In this document: piece after piece, positions 1 through 9,196 of the stretch
Layout of the letters: each line of letters starts with the position of its first letter
How positions within the stretch are numbered: the first letter of the stretch is position 1
DNA from: PHAA01 sp022706565
Lineage (GTDB): Bacteria; Bacillota; Syntrophomonadia; Syntrophomonadales; Syntrophomonadaceae
DNA: 64,000 bases
Direction of reading: 5' to 3'
Assembly: GCA_040769385.1 (NCBI GenBank)
Contig: JAXGLD010000002.1
Coordinates: 186,001 to 250,000 of the forward strand
The notes under the pieces: model-generated
The model's input: the letters and a program-made list of their open reading frames with translations, nothing else
Database searches by the model: none
What the model was told of the DNA's origin: nothing
Program-made: the position numbers and the translations under genes

Positions 1-2222
1 ATAAATGTTTCGAAGGGGATGTCAAAACCGTCCTTGGCCAATTCGCGGCCGCAGTTCGGACAGAGCTTGTCATCTAAGTCGGCGCCGCAGCCCATGGCGG
101 CGCTGGTTACAAATTCGCAATAATAACATTCGGTGCATATATAATGAGGCGGCAGGGCGTTAACCTCGGTTATGCCGGTCAAGAAGGCCACCAGCGAGGA
201 CCCTACCGATCCGCGTGATCCTACCATGTATCCATCCTGGTTCGACTTTCTAACCAGTTTGTGGGCAATCAGATACAGCACGGAAAAACCATGCCCGATT
301 ATGGAGTCAAGCTCCCGCTTGATACGATCTTCTATCAAAGACGGTAATTGCGGCCCATAGCGGGCATGAGCATTCTTCCAGGTCAATTCTGTTATTTCTT
401 GCTCTGCTCCTTCTATCTTGGGTGGATAAAAGCCATTCGGGACCGGCTGGAGATCCTCGATTCGGGCCGCTACGGCCGCCGGCCCGTCAATAACCACCCG
501 GGCAGCTTCCTCCGGCCCCAAGTAGGCAAATTCGGCCAGCATTTCTTCGGTGGTCCTAAAATACAGGGGCAGATGCTCCTCGGCATCTTCATAATCCTGA
601 CCGCCTTTGATTATGGTGCGGAATTTCTCGTGATGGGGGTCGAGAAAATGGACATCCCCGGTAGCTACTACAGGCATGTTCAAACGGCGGCCCAGACCGA
701 CAATCCGCCGGTTGAGGTCGAGCAGTTCTTCCTCGCTTTTTACCAGTCCTTTGCGCAGCATGAAGGAGTTGTTGGTCCGCGGTTGGATCTCCAGATAATC
801 ATAGAAACTGGCTATCGACTCCAATTCAGCATCATCGGCGCCACCCAGGAGGGCGCGAAACAGCTCCCCCGCTTCGCAGGCGGTACCCAGCAACAAACCT
901 TCCCGGTGTTTTATCAACTCTTGTCTGGGTATGCGGGGCTGGCGATAGAAATGATCCAGATAACTGAGGCTTACCAGTTTATAAAGATTCTTCAGTCCGG
1001 TATTGTTGCTGGCCAACAGAATAATATGCCAGGGCCGCTCCTTTTTGTCATGTTCGACCAGATAGCCTTCTACTCCGTAGATTATTTTTATCGGGTGGTC
1101 ATTGTTCCGGTTAATCTCCTTTTGGGCAGCATATGCGACAGGGAAAGCCTGAATACAGGCATGATCGGTGATGGCGATAGCCGGATGGCGCCATTGCGCT
1201 GCCCGTCTGACCAGTTCCTTGACCTCGGTCAAACCATCCATGGAGCTCATCTTGGTATGAGCATGCAATTCTATCCTCTTCATGGTGCTGTTATCCTGGC
1301 GCAGGTCTTTTTCCAGCTGGCAGTATTGCTCCATGAATAGTGCCGTTTCTTTAATGCGCGCTTCAAAGCGAGTGCTGCCTTTGACCTTTATGCGATCGCC
1401 GATATCGATCCGATCGTAGTCTTCCTGGCTCCAGTAAGCTTTTACAATGATCGTGTCATCGTAGTCGGTCAGGTAGTAATAGGCGGCGGTCTGTCCACCC
1501 TGCATGGGGACAACTTTCTTGTCCCATACCTCTCCTTCAGTAACCGCTGATTTCAGCCCTTCTTCCAGGACTGCAATGGGAACCGACCTCTCCCGGATGG
1601 TGGTCACCAACCTGTTCTTATCACGGTCATTTCCCCCGTTTTTAACGGAATGGGGCGACTCCATGCGGGGGGGGATAACCTCCAATTTACCTTCTGCCAA
1701 GTAATGCTGATTGGTCCGTGTGTTTTGCTCCCCGGTGGTAACCAGTACCGCTCGGACCAGTAATTGCAGGCAGTATTCATGCCAGAACCAGTCGGCAATT
1801 CGCGTGCATATTCCTTGGCTGATGATGCTCTCATAGATGGCGCCGTTTTTGCATACCAGGTCGATTCGGGTGTTCTTGACGTGCCAAGTTAAGGCCGGCG
1901 ATTCGAAAAGATTCTCGCCCTCCGTAAATACGCTGGCAGCTATTTCACGGCGGCGGGAGTCTAATAGATTATAAAGGGAATCGTAGGAATCGATTAATTC
2001 CGGGACCAACTCGATTCCCTGCAGGTAGTCGAATTGTTGGAGCAACTGTTTTTCGGTTTCGCGACAGATTGAGCTGGCTATAGGTTCCTGAACACACAGG
2101 TGCAGGATCCAGGTTTTCTTATCCTGGTCCACTACCACCTTCTCAATGAATGTATCCTTCCATGCAGCGACCAAGTCCTCGTTTATCTGGTCCTTTATGT
2201 ACCTTTGGAAACTGAGAGACAA
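1..2222 (-). CDS. polC: DNA polymerase III PolC-type alpha subunit (partial, N-terminal 740 residues)
   Basis: Replicative polymerase of low-GC Gram-positive bacteria. The visible part holds the N-terminal region, an OB fold (about residues 200-300), a PHP domain from about residue 315 (HAHTKMS, AITDHA, GDVHFL metal-ligand motifs) and the start of the polymerase core (VGSRGSVGSS), including a Cys4 knuckle (CTEC...CPNCG). It stops at the window edge just after the DIPFETF motif. The start is TTG at 2222, seven bases after AGGGGG. It is last in the visible rpsB-to-polC run, 30 bp after mgtC. In the Bacillus family a DEDDh exonuclease of about 190 residues interrupts the PHP domain; here IYGVEGYLV is followed within about 10 residues by WHIILLASN, so that insertion is absent. 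The reading frame across the junction is continuous. Confidence 0.95.
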   Translation of the reverse strand, partial: MSLSFQRYIKDQINEDLVAAWKDTFIEKVVVDQDKKTWILHLCVQEPIASSICRETEKQLLQQFDYLQGIELVPELIDSYDSLYNLLDSRRREIAASVFTEGENLFESPALTWHVKNTRIDLVCKNGAIYESIISQGICTRIADWFWHEYCLQLLVRAVLVTTGEQNTRTNQHYLAEGKLEVIPPRMESPHSVKNGGNDRDKNRLVTTIRERSVPIAVLEEGLKSAVTEGEVWDKKVVPMQGGQTAAYYYLTDYDDTIIVKAYWSQEDYDRIDIGDRIKVKGSTRFEARIKETALFMEQYCQLEKDLRQDNSTMKRIELHAHTKMSSMDGLTEVKELVRRAAQWRHPAIAITDHACIQAFPVAYAAQKEINRNNDHPIKIIYGVEGYLVEHDKKERPWHIILLASNNTGLKNLYKLVSLSYLDHFYRQPRIPRQELIKHREGLLLGTACEAGELFRALLGGADDAELESIASFYDYLEIQPRTNNSFMLRKGLVKSEEELLDLNRRIVGLGRRLNMPVVATGDVHFLDPHHEKFRTIIKGGQDYEDAEEHLPLYFRTTEEMLAEFAYLGPEEAARVVIDGPAAVAARIEDLQPVPNGFYPPKIEGAEQEITELTWKNAHARYGPQLPSLIEDRIKRELDSIIGHGFSVLYLIAHKLVRKSNQDGYMVGSRGSVGSSLVAFLTGITEVNALPPHYICTECYYCEFVTSAAMGCGADLDDKLCPNCGRELAKDGFDIPFETF

Positions 2223-2251
2223 CTTGCTTCCCCCTGAATCTAGTACTAGCA

Positions 2252-2914
2252 CTAGTTCAACCTACTGATACTGTGGATCCCTTTGGCGTGGGTGAGTTTG
2301 TTAATGACCTCTTCGATTTCTATCTCCGGGGTCAAACGCAGTAGCAGAACTACCTCCAACAAGCCATCTTCCAGGCGTTCCAAGTGGATGTTTTTGATAA
2401 GGACCCCCATCTCACCCAAATGGGAACCGATGGTGCCAACCGCACCCGGCATGTCGTCTACCACTACCACAATGCCCTTAAACAACCGAGAACCGGTAAC
2501 CTGTTCCTCAAATCTTACAAAGTAGACCAGGACAAAAAGGATAAGGACAGACGTGACCACCGCCGGCACATACATGCCGGCACCTACCGCCAAACCGATG
2601 CAGGCAACTCCCCACAACCCAGCCGCGGTAGTAAGGCCCCGCACGGTGGAACCTTCCTTCATAATTGTACCGGCGCCCAGGAATCCGATCCCGCTTACCA
2701 CCTGGGCGGCAATACGCCCGGGGTCAACGGTAACTGTATGATGGTACTGGTAATACATATCCAGCGATACCACCATGGCCAAGGCTGAACCGACGCAAAC
2801 CAAGGTATAGGTCCTGAATCCTGCCGGGCGGTTCAGGCTCTCTCTTTCCAGGCCGATAATCCCACCTAAAATGCAGGCTAGCGTCAATTTGAAAATGATC
2901 TCATAGGTAGACAT
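2252..2914 (-). CDS. MgtC/SapB family membrane protein
   Basis: A 220-residue integral membrane protein. The N-terminal part has about four or five hydrophobic helices with the family signatures GGIIGLERE (about residue 17) and GIGFLGAGTI (about 77). The C-terminal 75 residues look like the small ACT-like cytoplasmic domain of the long MgtC/SapB subgroup (DDMPGAVGTIG). Family members are linked to magnesium limitation and membrane energetics, but the biochemical role of most is unknown. It lies between proS and polC in the same direction, 24 bp after proS and 30 bp before polC, so it is probably cotranscribed. Its presence in this housekeeping run does not tell its function. Confidence 0.85.
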   Translation of the reverse strand: MSTYEIIFKLTLACILGGIIGLERESLNRPAGFRTYTLVCVGSALAMVVSLDMYYQYHHTVTVDPGRIAAQVVSGIGFLGAGTIMKEGSTVRGLTTAAGLWGVACIGLAVGAGMYVPAVVTSVLILFVLVYFVRFEEQVTGSRLFKGIVVVVDDMPGAVGTIGSHLGEMGVLIKNIHLERLEDGLLEVVLLLRLTPEIEIEEVINKLTHAKGIHSISRLN

Positions 2915-2938
2915 GCTCCACCGCCCCGGTGTTTACTT

Positions 2939-4651
2939 CTAGGCCAGTCCCTCTTTTACAATGGTCTGTACATGATCAGCCACGCTGGTAATCTCCACTC
3001 TTGCGACGGCTGTTTCCCACCTTTTCTTCACTTCGACCTGGTTTTCCTGCAAAGCCTTGGGGCCGATGGTTACTTTTATAGGGATCCCAATCAGGTCGGC
3101 ATCTTTAAACTTGACTCCAGCTCTTTCGTCGCGGTCATCCAATACTACCTCCAGGCCCATGTCTGACAACTGCTGATATATTTTCGCTGCGGCTTGCATT
3201 TGGTCATCTTTCTGGACGTTGACCGGGATGATGATGACCTGATATGGAGCTATCGGCATTGGCCAGATAATGCCATTATCATCATGATTCTGCTCCACTG
3301 CCGCAGCCATAGTGCGGGTGACCCCCATTCCATAGCATCCCATGACAAAAGGCTTTTCTTCACCCTCTCGATTGCGGTAGAACGCTTGCAGGGCATCGGA
3401 ATACTTTGTGCCTAGTTTGAAGATATGCCCAACCTCTATCCCGCGGAGCGCGCGCATCATACCACCGCAATCAGGACAGGGATCGCCTTCAACGGCGTTC
3501 TTGAAGTCACCCACCGCTGTGGGCACAAAGTCCCGCCCTACATTGCAGTTGATGTAGTGAAATCCGTCCTGGTTAGCCCCACAGCTGAAGTTCTTCAGTC
3601 GATTTGCCTCACTGTCAATATATATCCGGGCTTTCAATTCTACCGGTCCCAGTGATCCAAAACCAGCTCCGCATTGTTCCCGCACCGATTGCTCGTCGGC
3701 CATGAACAACTGCTGGCAATTCAAGAAGTTCTTCAGTTTGATCTCGTTAAGATCACGGTCGCCGCGCAGAATTACGGCCACCACCTCCCCGTCAGCATAA
3801 TACATCAGGGTTTTTACCTGATTCTGCTCGGGTATGCCCAACTCCCGGACCAGGTCCTGGATGGTCTTCAAGCCCGGGGTGGCGATCTTCTCCAAAGGCT
3901 TCATTTCCACGCCTTCGCCGGCGCTTTCATCTTCCCTGGAAATGGCCCTTTCTACGTTGGCAGCATAATCGCAAGACTCGCAGTACAGGATGGTACACTC
4001 GCCACTGTCCGCCAACACCATAAATTCATGACTTTCATTGCCCCCGATAGCGCCGCTGTCAGCTTCCACTACCCGGTAACGGAGACCCATCCTATCGAAG
4101 ATAGCCTGGTAGGCAGCATGCATCTTGCGATACGAAATATCCAAACCACTACTATCTTCGTCAAAGGAATAGAGGTCTTTCATAATGAATTCGCGGCCTC
4201 GCATAAGCCCGAATCGAGGGCGGATCTCATCGCGGTATTTATTCTGGATCTGGTAGAGCAGCAGCGGCAGATCCCGATAGGAATGAACTTCGCCATCAAC
4301 CAGAGTGGTAATGATCTCCTCATGGGTGGGCCCCAAAGCAAAACCTCGATCGTGGCGGTCGGTTAAACGGAACATTTCATCCCCGTACACCGTCCACCGG
4401 CCGGTTCTCTCCCATAATTCCCGCGGCTGAATGATTGGCATCAGCACTTCCTGCCCCCCGGCCCGGTCCATTTCTTCTCGGACAATGGCCTCGATCTTGC
4501 TCAATACCCTTCGGCCTAACGGCAGGTAGCTATATACTCCTGCACTGGATTTCCTTATAAATCCAGCCCTTAGAAGGAGCTGGTGACTGACAACTTCAGC
4601 CTCACTGGGGACCTCCCTTAGAGTTGGGAAAAAGAGTTGCGATGCTTTCAA
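2939..4651 (-). CDS. proS: Prolyl-tRNA synthetase, bacterial type
   Basis: Charges tRNA-Pro with proline. At 570 residues it has the usual length of the bacterial form: a class II core with motif 2 near residue 150 (RFGLMRGREFIMKD), an inserted editing domain between motifs 2 and 3 (about 220-400), motif 3 near 440 (GMGVTRTMAAAVEQ), and the C-terminal anticodon-binding domain (DDRDERAGVKFKDADLIG). It follows ispG by 74 bp in the same direction, the rseP-ispG-proS-polC order common in Firmicutes. No T-box leader is visible in the short upstream gap. Confidence 0.97.
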   Translation of the reverse strand: MKASQLFFPTLREVPSEAEVVSHQLLLRAGFIRKSSAGVYSYLPLGRRVLSKIEAIVREEMDRAGGQEVLMPIIQPRELWERTGRWTVYGDEMFRLTDRHDRGFALGPTHEEIITTLVDGEVHSYRDLPLLLYQIQNKYRDEIRPRFGLMRGREFIMKDLYSFDEDSSGLDISYRKMHAAYQAIFDRMGLRYRVVEADSGAIGGNESHEFMVLADSGECTILYCESCDYAANVERAISREDESAGEGVEMKPLEKIATPGLKTIQDLVRELGIPEQNQVKTLMYYADGEVVAVILRGDRDLNEIKLKNFLNCQQLFMADEQSVREQCGAGFGSLGPVELKARIYIDSEANRLKNFSCGANQDGFHYINCNVGRDFVPTAVGDFKNAVEGDPCPDCGGMMRALRGIEVGHIFKLGTKYSDALQAFYRNREGEEKPFVMGCYGMGVTRTMAAAVEQNHDDNGIIWPMPIAPYQVIIIPVNVQKDDQMQAAAKIYQQLSDMGLEVVLDDRDERAGVKFKDADLIGIPIKVTIGPKALQENQVEVKKRWETAVARVEITSVADHVQTIVKEGLA

Positions 4652-4725
4652 TTTATTTCCTCCCTCATTTGTCTGTTTTCATATCAGATAATCATGTCCG
4701 ACATTTTTACCGATCCAATGGTCGG

Positions 4726-5796
4726 TTAGCCTTCCGAACTGGACTTTTGCTTAATCGCTTCAATTTCTTTCAATAATTCATCCAGCATTTCCGCTTCCGG
4801 AACCTTTTTGACGATTTCCCCTTTTCGGAACAAAAGGCCAAATCCCCGGCCCCCAGCTATGCCGATGTCAGCTTCCCGGGCTTCACCAGGACCATTGACT
4901 ACACATCCCATAACCGCAACCTTAAGAGGTTCCGGCCACGAACGGATGGTTCCATCCACCTGCTCGGCCAGCTTGATAAGGTCAATCTCGCACCTTCCGC
5001 AGGTAGGGCATGATATGAGCTCCATCCCCCGCTGGCGAATCTCCAGCACCCGCAACAGTTCGTAAGCGGCCCAGACTTCTTCAACCGGATCGGCGGTGAG
5101 CGAGAAGCGCACCGTATCGCCTATGCCTTCATAAAGGAGCATGCCAATCCCCAGAGATGACTTTATTAGAGCACGGTCTTTGGTACCCGCCTCGGTTATA
5201 CCGATATGCAGCGGATAATCGACTTTCTCGGCTATCAAGCGATAAGCGTCCAGGCTCAACAGCACCGAGGAAGACTTCAATGATACCTTGATATCGCGGA
5301 AACCCATATCCTCCAGGACCATTATGTTCTCCATGGCGCTCTCTACCATCGCTTCTTTACAGACGGATCCAAACCGCTCCAGCATCCTCTTGTCCAAGGA
5401 TCCCGAGTTCACCCCGATTCGAATGGGAATCCGCTGGTCCCGGCAGGCTGCCACCACCTCGGCCACTTTATGCTTGTCCCCGATATTGCCGGGGTTTATC
5501 CGTAATCCATCCGCCCCCGCTGCGATGCTTTTCAGGGCCAGCCGGTAATCAAAGTGAATATCTGCTATTAAAGGTATGGAAATGGATTGCTTTATTTTTT
5601 TTATGGCCGCGGCGGCCTCTTCATCGAGGACGGCCACCCGTATTATTTCGCAGCCGGCCTGTTCCAGCCGCCGTACCTGTTCCACCGTGGCCGGAACATT
5701 ACGGGTATCGGTGTTGGTCATAGACTGCACCACCACCGGGTTGTCACCGCCTACCCCGACCTTTCCAACCCAAACAACACGTGATTTTCGGCGCAA
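4726..5796 (-). CDS. ispG: 4-hydroxy-3-methylbut-2-enyl diphosphate synthase (HMBPP synthase)
   Basis: Penultimate step of the MEP isoprenoid pathway, converting methylerythritol cyclodiphosphate to HMBPP. At 356 residues it has the short bacterial two-domain form: TIM barrel (QSMTNTDTRN near the N-terminus) followed by the iron-sulfur domain. The [4Fe-4S] ligands are visible as CPTCGRC (about residue 264) and GCVVNGPGEA (about 298). It starts 5 bp after rseP; with dxr two genes upstream, two MEP-pathway steps lie in one transcript with the undecaprenyl and phospholipid genes. Confidence 0.97.
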   Translation of the reverse strand: MRRKSRVVWVGKVGVGGDNPVVVQSMTNTDTRNVPATVEQVRRLEQAGCEIIRVAVLDEEAAAAIKKIKQSISIPLIADIHFDYRLALKSIAAGADGLRINPGNIGDKHKVAEVVAACRDQRIPIRIGVNSGSLDKRMLERFGSVCKEAMVESAMENIMVLEDMGFRDIKVSLKSSSVLLSLDAYRLIAEKVDYPLHIGITEAGTKDRALIKSSLGIGMLLYEGIGDTVRFSLTADPVEEVWAAYELLRVLEIRQRGMELISCPTCGRCEIDLIKLAEQVDGTIRSWPEPLKVAVMGCVVNGPGEAREADIGIAGGRGFGLLFRKGEIVKKVPEAEMLDELLKEIEAIKQKSSSEG

Positions 5797-5801
5797 TTAA
5801 A

Positions 5802-6833
5802 TCATCCCTTAATTAACCTAACTATATCATTATAGGTAGCAAAAATAATGAGCAATATCAGGAACATGAATCCCAGCCAGTGGATAAAACCTTCCTTTTC
5901 AGGGTCCATAGGTTTGCGGCGCACCATTTCAATTAAAGCAAACACAATCTTACTCCCGTCCAGAGCTGGAATTGGCAACAGGTTGATTACACCCAAGTTG
6001 ATACTGAGGAAAGCAGCAAAACTCAACAGGTAAACCATGCCGCTGCGGGCTGCTTCCCCGACCATGCTGGTGATTCCCACCGGACCGGCCAGATCGGATG
6101 AGGAAGCTGCCCCGGTGAAAAGCATCCCGAGACCGCCCAGCAACGCCATGGTCATCTGGTAGGTTTGAACGAAGCCCAATCGAATCGATTCAATTATTCC
6201 CTGGCGTACAAAATTCAATTGCGGATAGACCCCGACGATGGGGTTGCCGCTGCTCTGGTCCAGGACAGAGATCATAGTAATTGTTTGCCTGGCCCCATCC
6301 CGCTCTACTACAGTAGCAAGGGATGTCCCAGCCGGGTAGGCCTGGATATTGCTGACAAATTCATCCCAACTATTGATCTCCTGGCCATTCATGCTAAGAA
6401 CGCGGTCGTTGCTCTGTAAACCGGCCGTGTAAGCAGGTTTGCCCTTGATAACCTCGCCCACCACTGGCTCGTCACTGGGAAACCCTAATCCTATAAAGGT
6501 AAAGATATAGATAAAAACTATTACTCCCAACACGAAGTTCATGAAAGGCCCGGAGAAACTGACAGCCATCTTCTCCCAGGGTTTACGGTTGTTGAATCCC
6601 TGCGGGTCGTTCATGTCTCCCTGTTCTTCGCCGGCCATGCGCACAAAACCGCCCAAAGGGACCAGGCGCAGGGAGTATTCTACCCCGTCTTTCCGGGTGG
6701 AATACAGTTTCTTGCCAAAACCCAGACTGAACTCATATACCGGTATTCCAATCCGGCGAGCTACCCAAAAATGGCCAATTTCATGCACCAGGATAAGGAT
6801 AGCTAATATTATAATGGTGCTTACAATAGTCAT
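5802..6833 (-). CDS. rseP: Site-2 intramembrane zinc metalloprotease RseP
   Basis: Membrane protease of the S2P/RseP/RasP family that cleaves anti-sigma factors and signal-peptide remnants within the membrane. It has 343 residues: zinc motif HEIGH in the first membrane helix (about residue 17), a single PDZ domain (about 120-200, PAYTAGLQSNDRVLSMNG), the third zinc-ligand motif LNLLPIPALDG (about 285), and a final C-terminal helix. Its ATG overlaps the dxr stop (ATGA), so the two are translationally coupled. The dxr-rseP-ispG order is standard for Firmicutes. Confidence 0.96.
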   Translation of the reverse strand: MTIVSTIIILAILILVHEIGHFWVARRIGIPVYEFSLGFGKKLYSTRKDGVEYSLRLVPLGGFVRMAGEEQGDMNDPQGFNNRKPWEKMAVSFSGPFMNFVLGVIVFIYIFTFIGLGFPSDEPVVGEVIKGKPAYTAGLQSNDRVLSMNGQEINSWDEFVSNIQAYPAGTSLATVVERDGARQTITMISVLDQSSGNPIVGVYPQLNFVRQGIIESIRLGFVQTYQMTMALLGGLGMLFTGAASSSDLAGPVGITSMVGEAARSGMVYLLSFAAFLSINLGVINLLPIPALDGSKIVFALIEMVRRKPMDPEKEGFIHWLGFMFLILLIIFATYNDIVRLIKG

Positions 6834-7999
6834 TTTGATAATCCTTTCTCTGCCATTTCACGACAATACACGCGAGCCCAGCCATCCATCGCAAATATGT
6901 CATCGAGCCGGGGCTGGGCTACCGGGGAGTGAGCCTCCATTACTTTTACAACCAGCCGGGCGATGTCCAAAAAGCCAATCTGGCCTGCCAGGAATTTATG
7001 CACCGCCTCCTCATTGGCGGCGTTCATTACCGCTGGAAGAGTTCCCCCCACCCGGCCGGCTTCGTAAGCCACTCCCAGCAAAGGAAATCTCTGTAGATCA
7101 GGCTGCTGAAAATGAATCGCCCCGATTTGACTGAAATCCAAGCTGGGAGCTGGTGACGGCAACCGGTCAGGGTACGACAATGCATACTGTATGGGGATTC
7201 TCATGTCAGCCACGCCAAGATGACCCAGAAAAGCGCCGTCAGCTAATTCTACCATGGAGTGAATCACGCTCTCCTTTTGAATCACAACCTTGATGCGATC
7301 ATAAGAAACCCCAAAAAGATGGTGGGCCTCGATGACTTCCAGACCCTTGTTCATTAAAGTAGCGGAATCAACAGTAATCTTAGGTCCCATCTTCCAATTG
7401 GGGTGACGCAATGCCATATCAACCGTAACCCTGGTCAATTCCGCTTGGGTAAAATCCCGGAAGGGACCTCCCGAAGCCGTCAGCCAGATGTTGCGTAAAT
7501 GAGCAACCTCCCCGGCCAGGCACTGGAATATGGCCGAGTGCTCGCTATCCACTGGGATGATAGGCGCATTGTGCTCCTGCGCCAGGCTCATCACTATGTC
7601 TCCGGCCGCTACCAAGGTCTCTTTGTTGGCCAAGGCAATCCGGCGGGATCTCCTGATGGCAGCCAACGTAGGCAGAATACCAATAGATCCGCTTACCGCC
7701 ACTACAACAATGTCTACGTCGTCCCGGTCGGCCAGTTCGCACATGCCCTCCATTCCCGCCACCACCTGGCAGGCTCCCCCTATTCGGTTCTTCAGAGGCT
7801 GATAACAACCCGTTTCACCGATGGCAACCATGGAGGGGTGATATTTTTCCGCCTGGAGAGCCAGTTCATCGATCTCATCCCGGGCCGCCAAACCGACAAC
7901 TTTAAACCGGTCCGGATGCCGGTCTACAACTTCCAGAGTCTGCTTCCCGATGGACCCGGTCGATCCGAGTATAACCAATTTTCGCGGTGCTTCACTCAT
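6830..7999 (-). CDS. dxr: 1-deoxy-D-xylulose 5-phosphate reductoisomerase
   Basis: First committed MEP-pathway enzyme: NADPH-dependent conversion of DXP to MEP. NADPH-binding GSTGSIG lies near the N-terminus, then ALANKETLV, the metal and substrate motif DSEHSAIFQ, the flexible-loop motif ASGGPFR, and HPNWKMGPKITVDSATLMNKG. I take the start at 7999 (MSEAPRK, 389 residues) because GGAGGG lies just upstream and the ATG overlaps the stop of the preceding permease gene; an in-frame ATG at 8050 would add 17 non-conserved residues inside that gene. Coupled to rseP by a 4-bp overlap. Confidence 0.96.
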   Translation of the reverse strand: MSEAPRKLVILGSTGSIGKQTLEVVDRHPDRFKVVGLAARDEIDELALQAEKYHPSMVAIGETGCYQPLKNRIGGACQVVAGMEGMCELADRDDVDIVVVAVSGSIGILPTLAAIRRSRRIALANKETLVAAGDIVMSLAQEHNAPIIPVDSEHSAIFQCLAGEVAHLRNIWLTASGGPFRDFTQAELTRVTVDMALRHPNWKMGPKITVDSATLMNKGLEVIEAHHLFGVSYDRIKVVIQKESVIHSMVELADGAFLGHLGVADMRIPIQYALSYPDRLPSPAPSLDFSQIGAIHFQQPDLQRFPLLGVAYEAGRVGGTLPAVMNAANEEAVHKFLAGQIGFLDIARLVVKVMEAHSPVAQPRLDDIFAMDGWARVYCREMAEKGLSK

Positions 8000-9113
8000 C
8001 TTTTTCCCTCCAGTCAAATCGTTGGAACAGTCCGGCACGGTAGCAAGCAATAAAGATTACCACCGAGATCGGCCCCAGGATCATACCGAAAACTCCGCCC
8101 AGTTGTAATCCCACATATAGGGCGATCAGGGTCACCAACGGATGTAAGCCGATACTGTCACCGACGATCTGGGGTTCCAGGAATTGCCTCACGGCCGTTA
8201 TTATTATATACACAATTATCAGGCTGATTCCCATACCCACGTTACCTTTAATAAACTCCCAGATTATCCACGGCACAAAAATCAGACCCGGTCCTAAAAT
8301 AGGCAAAATGTCCGCGATACCCACCATTATCCCTATTAATAAAGCGTACTTCACAGCTAGAATTTTCAAGGATACCAGGGTTAATATTGCAGTTATGGTG
8401 ATCAATATACTGTAAGCCTTTACAAAACCGCTCAGGGCTTTGATGAGTTCATTGATGATATTGGTTCCATCCGCCCTAACCGAAGAAGGCATAATCCTTA
8501 TAACAAAGGTGCGGATAAGAGCGCGGTTCTTGATAATCAGGTAAGTGGCCACCGTTGAAATACCGATAAATATCAATATGCTGGGCAGCCTGGACAACAA
8601 CTGCACCAGCGCGTCGATGAAATTATTCATTAGATGTTGCGTCAGTTCTACGGCCTTCTGCAGGTTTAACTGCACTGCACTCTCCACCTGCGGAGGCAGA
8701 TTAAGCTCGAGAAAGGATATCCGGTACTCATTTATCCATATCAATACCTGGTTGATTACGTCATCTGACCGGGTCAAAGCCAATCTATACAACTCGTTAG
8801 TCTCCCTGATAAGCACCACGGATAGCAAAATCAGGAGTGCCACGAAACCACCAATAACCATGACCAGACTCAATACCACCGCCGAATTGCGCCGCATTCC
8901 GGCTCGTGTTTCAAAAAAGACAACTACCGGCTCTACAATGATGGCGATGACCAGAGCCAGGATAAATGGCATCAAAACGACCGGGAAATAAGAAGCTACT
9001 CTGCCGACCAGGGGCAGGATGTAGTTGAAGGTAAGATAGATAGCCAGCAGGATCATTACCAGACTAGTAAGAGCCAACAGTTTTTTCAGGTTTTGTTTGA
9101 GTTCGGGATCCAC
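7992..9113 (-). CDS. AI-2E family (PerM/YtvI-like) membrane permease
   Basis: A 373-residue polytopic protein with about eight hydrophobic segments and the family's C-terminal pattern (ADILPILGPGLIFVPW near residue 265; GLHPLVTLIALYVGLQLGG near 325). Relatives include AI-2 exporters, Na+/H+ antiporters and the sporulation protein YtvI, so the substrate cannot be assigned. The start is GTG at 9113 after GGGGTGATCAG. It sits between cdsA (83 bp gap) and dxr (8-bp overlap), an accessory insertion in the usual cdsA-dxr pair. Confidence 0.85.
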   Translation of the reverse strand: MDPELKQNLKKLLALTSLVMILLAIYLTFNYILPLVGRVASYFPVVLMPFILALVIAIIVEPVVVFFETRAGMRRNSAVVLSLVMVIGGFVALLILLSVVLIRETNELYRLALTRSDDVINQVLIWINEYRISFLELNLPPQVESAVQLNLQKAVELTQHLMNNFIDALVQLLSRLPSILIFIGISTVATYLIIKNRALIRTFVIRIMPSSVRADGTNIINELIKALSGFVKAYSILITITAILTLVSLKILAVKYALLIGIMVGIADILPILGPGLIFVPWIIWEFIKGNVGMGISLIIVYIIITAVRQFLEPQIVGDSIGLHPLVTLIALYVGLQLGGVFGMILGPISVVIFIACYRAGLFQRFDWREKDE

Positions 9114-9196
9114 CTGATCACCCCAATTATCGGTTTATTACTATCGTTTAGTGAAAATGGGCTGCGATACCCTATACGCTTTCATGTCTATATTTA

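Noticed and set aside
348..1340. 330-codon plus-strand open frame
   Set aside because: It is the antisense shadow of polC, whose minus-strand translation matches conserved PHP and OB motifs throughout this interval.
3674..4366. 230-codon plus-strand open frame
   Set aside because: Antisense to proS; no ribosome site and no recognisable domain.
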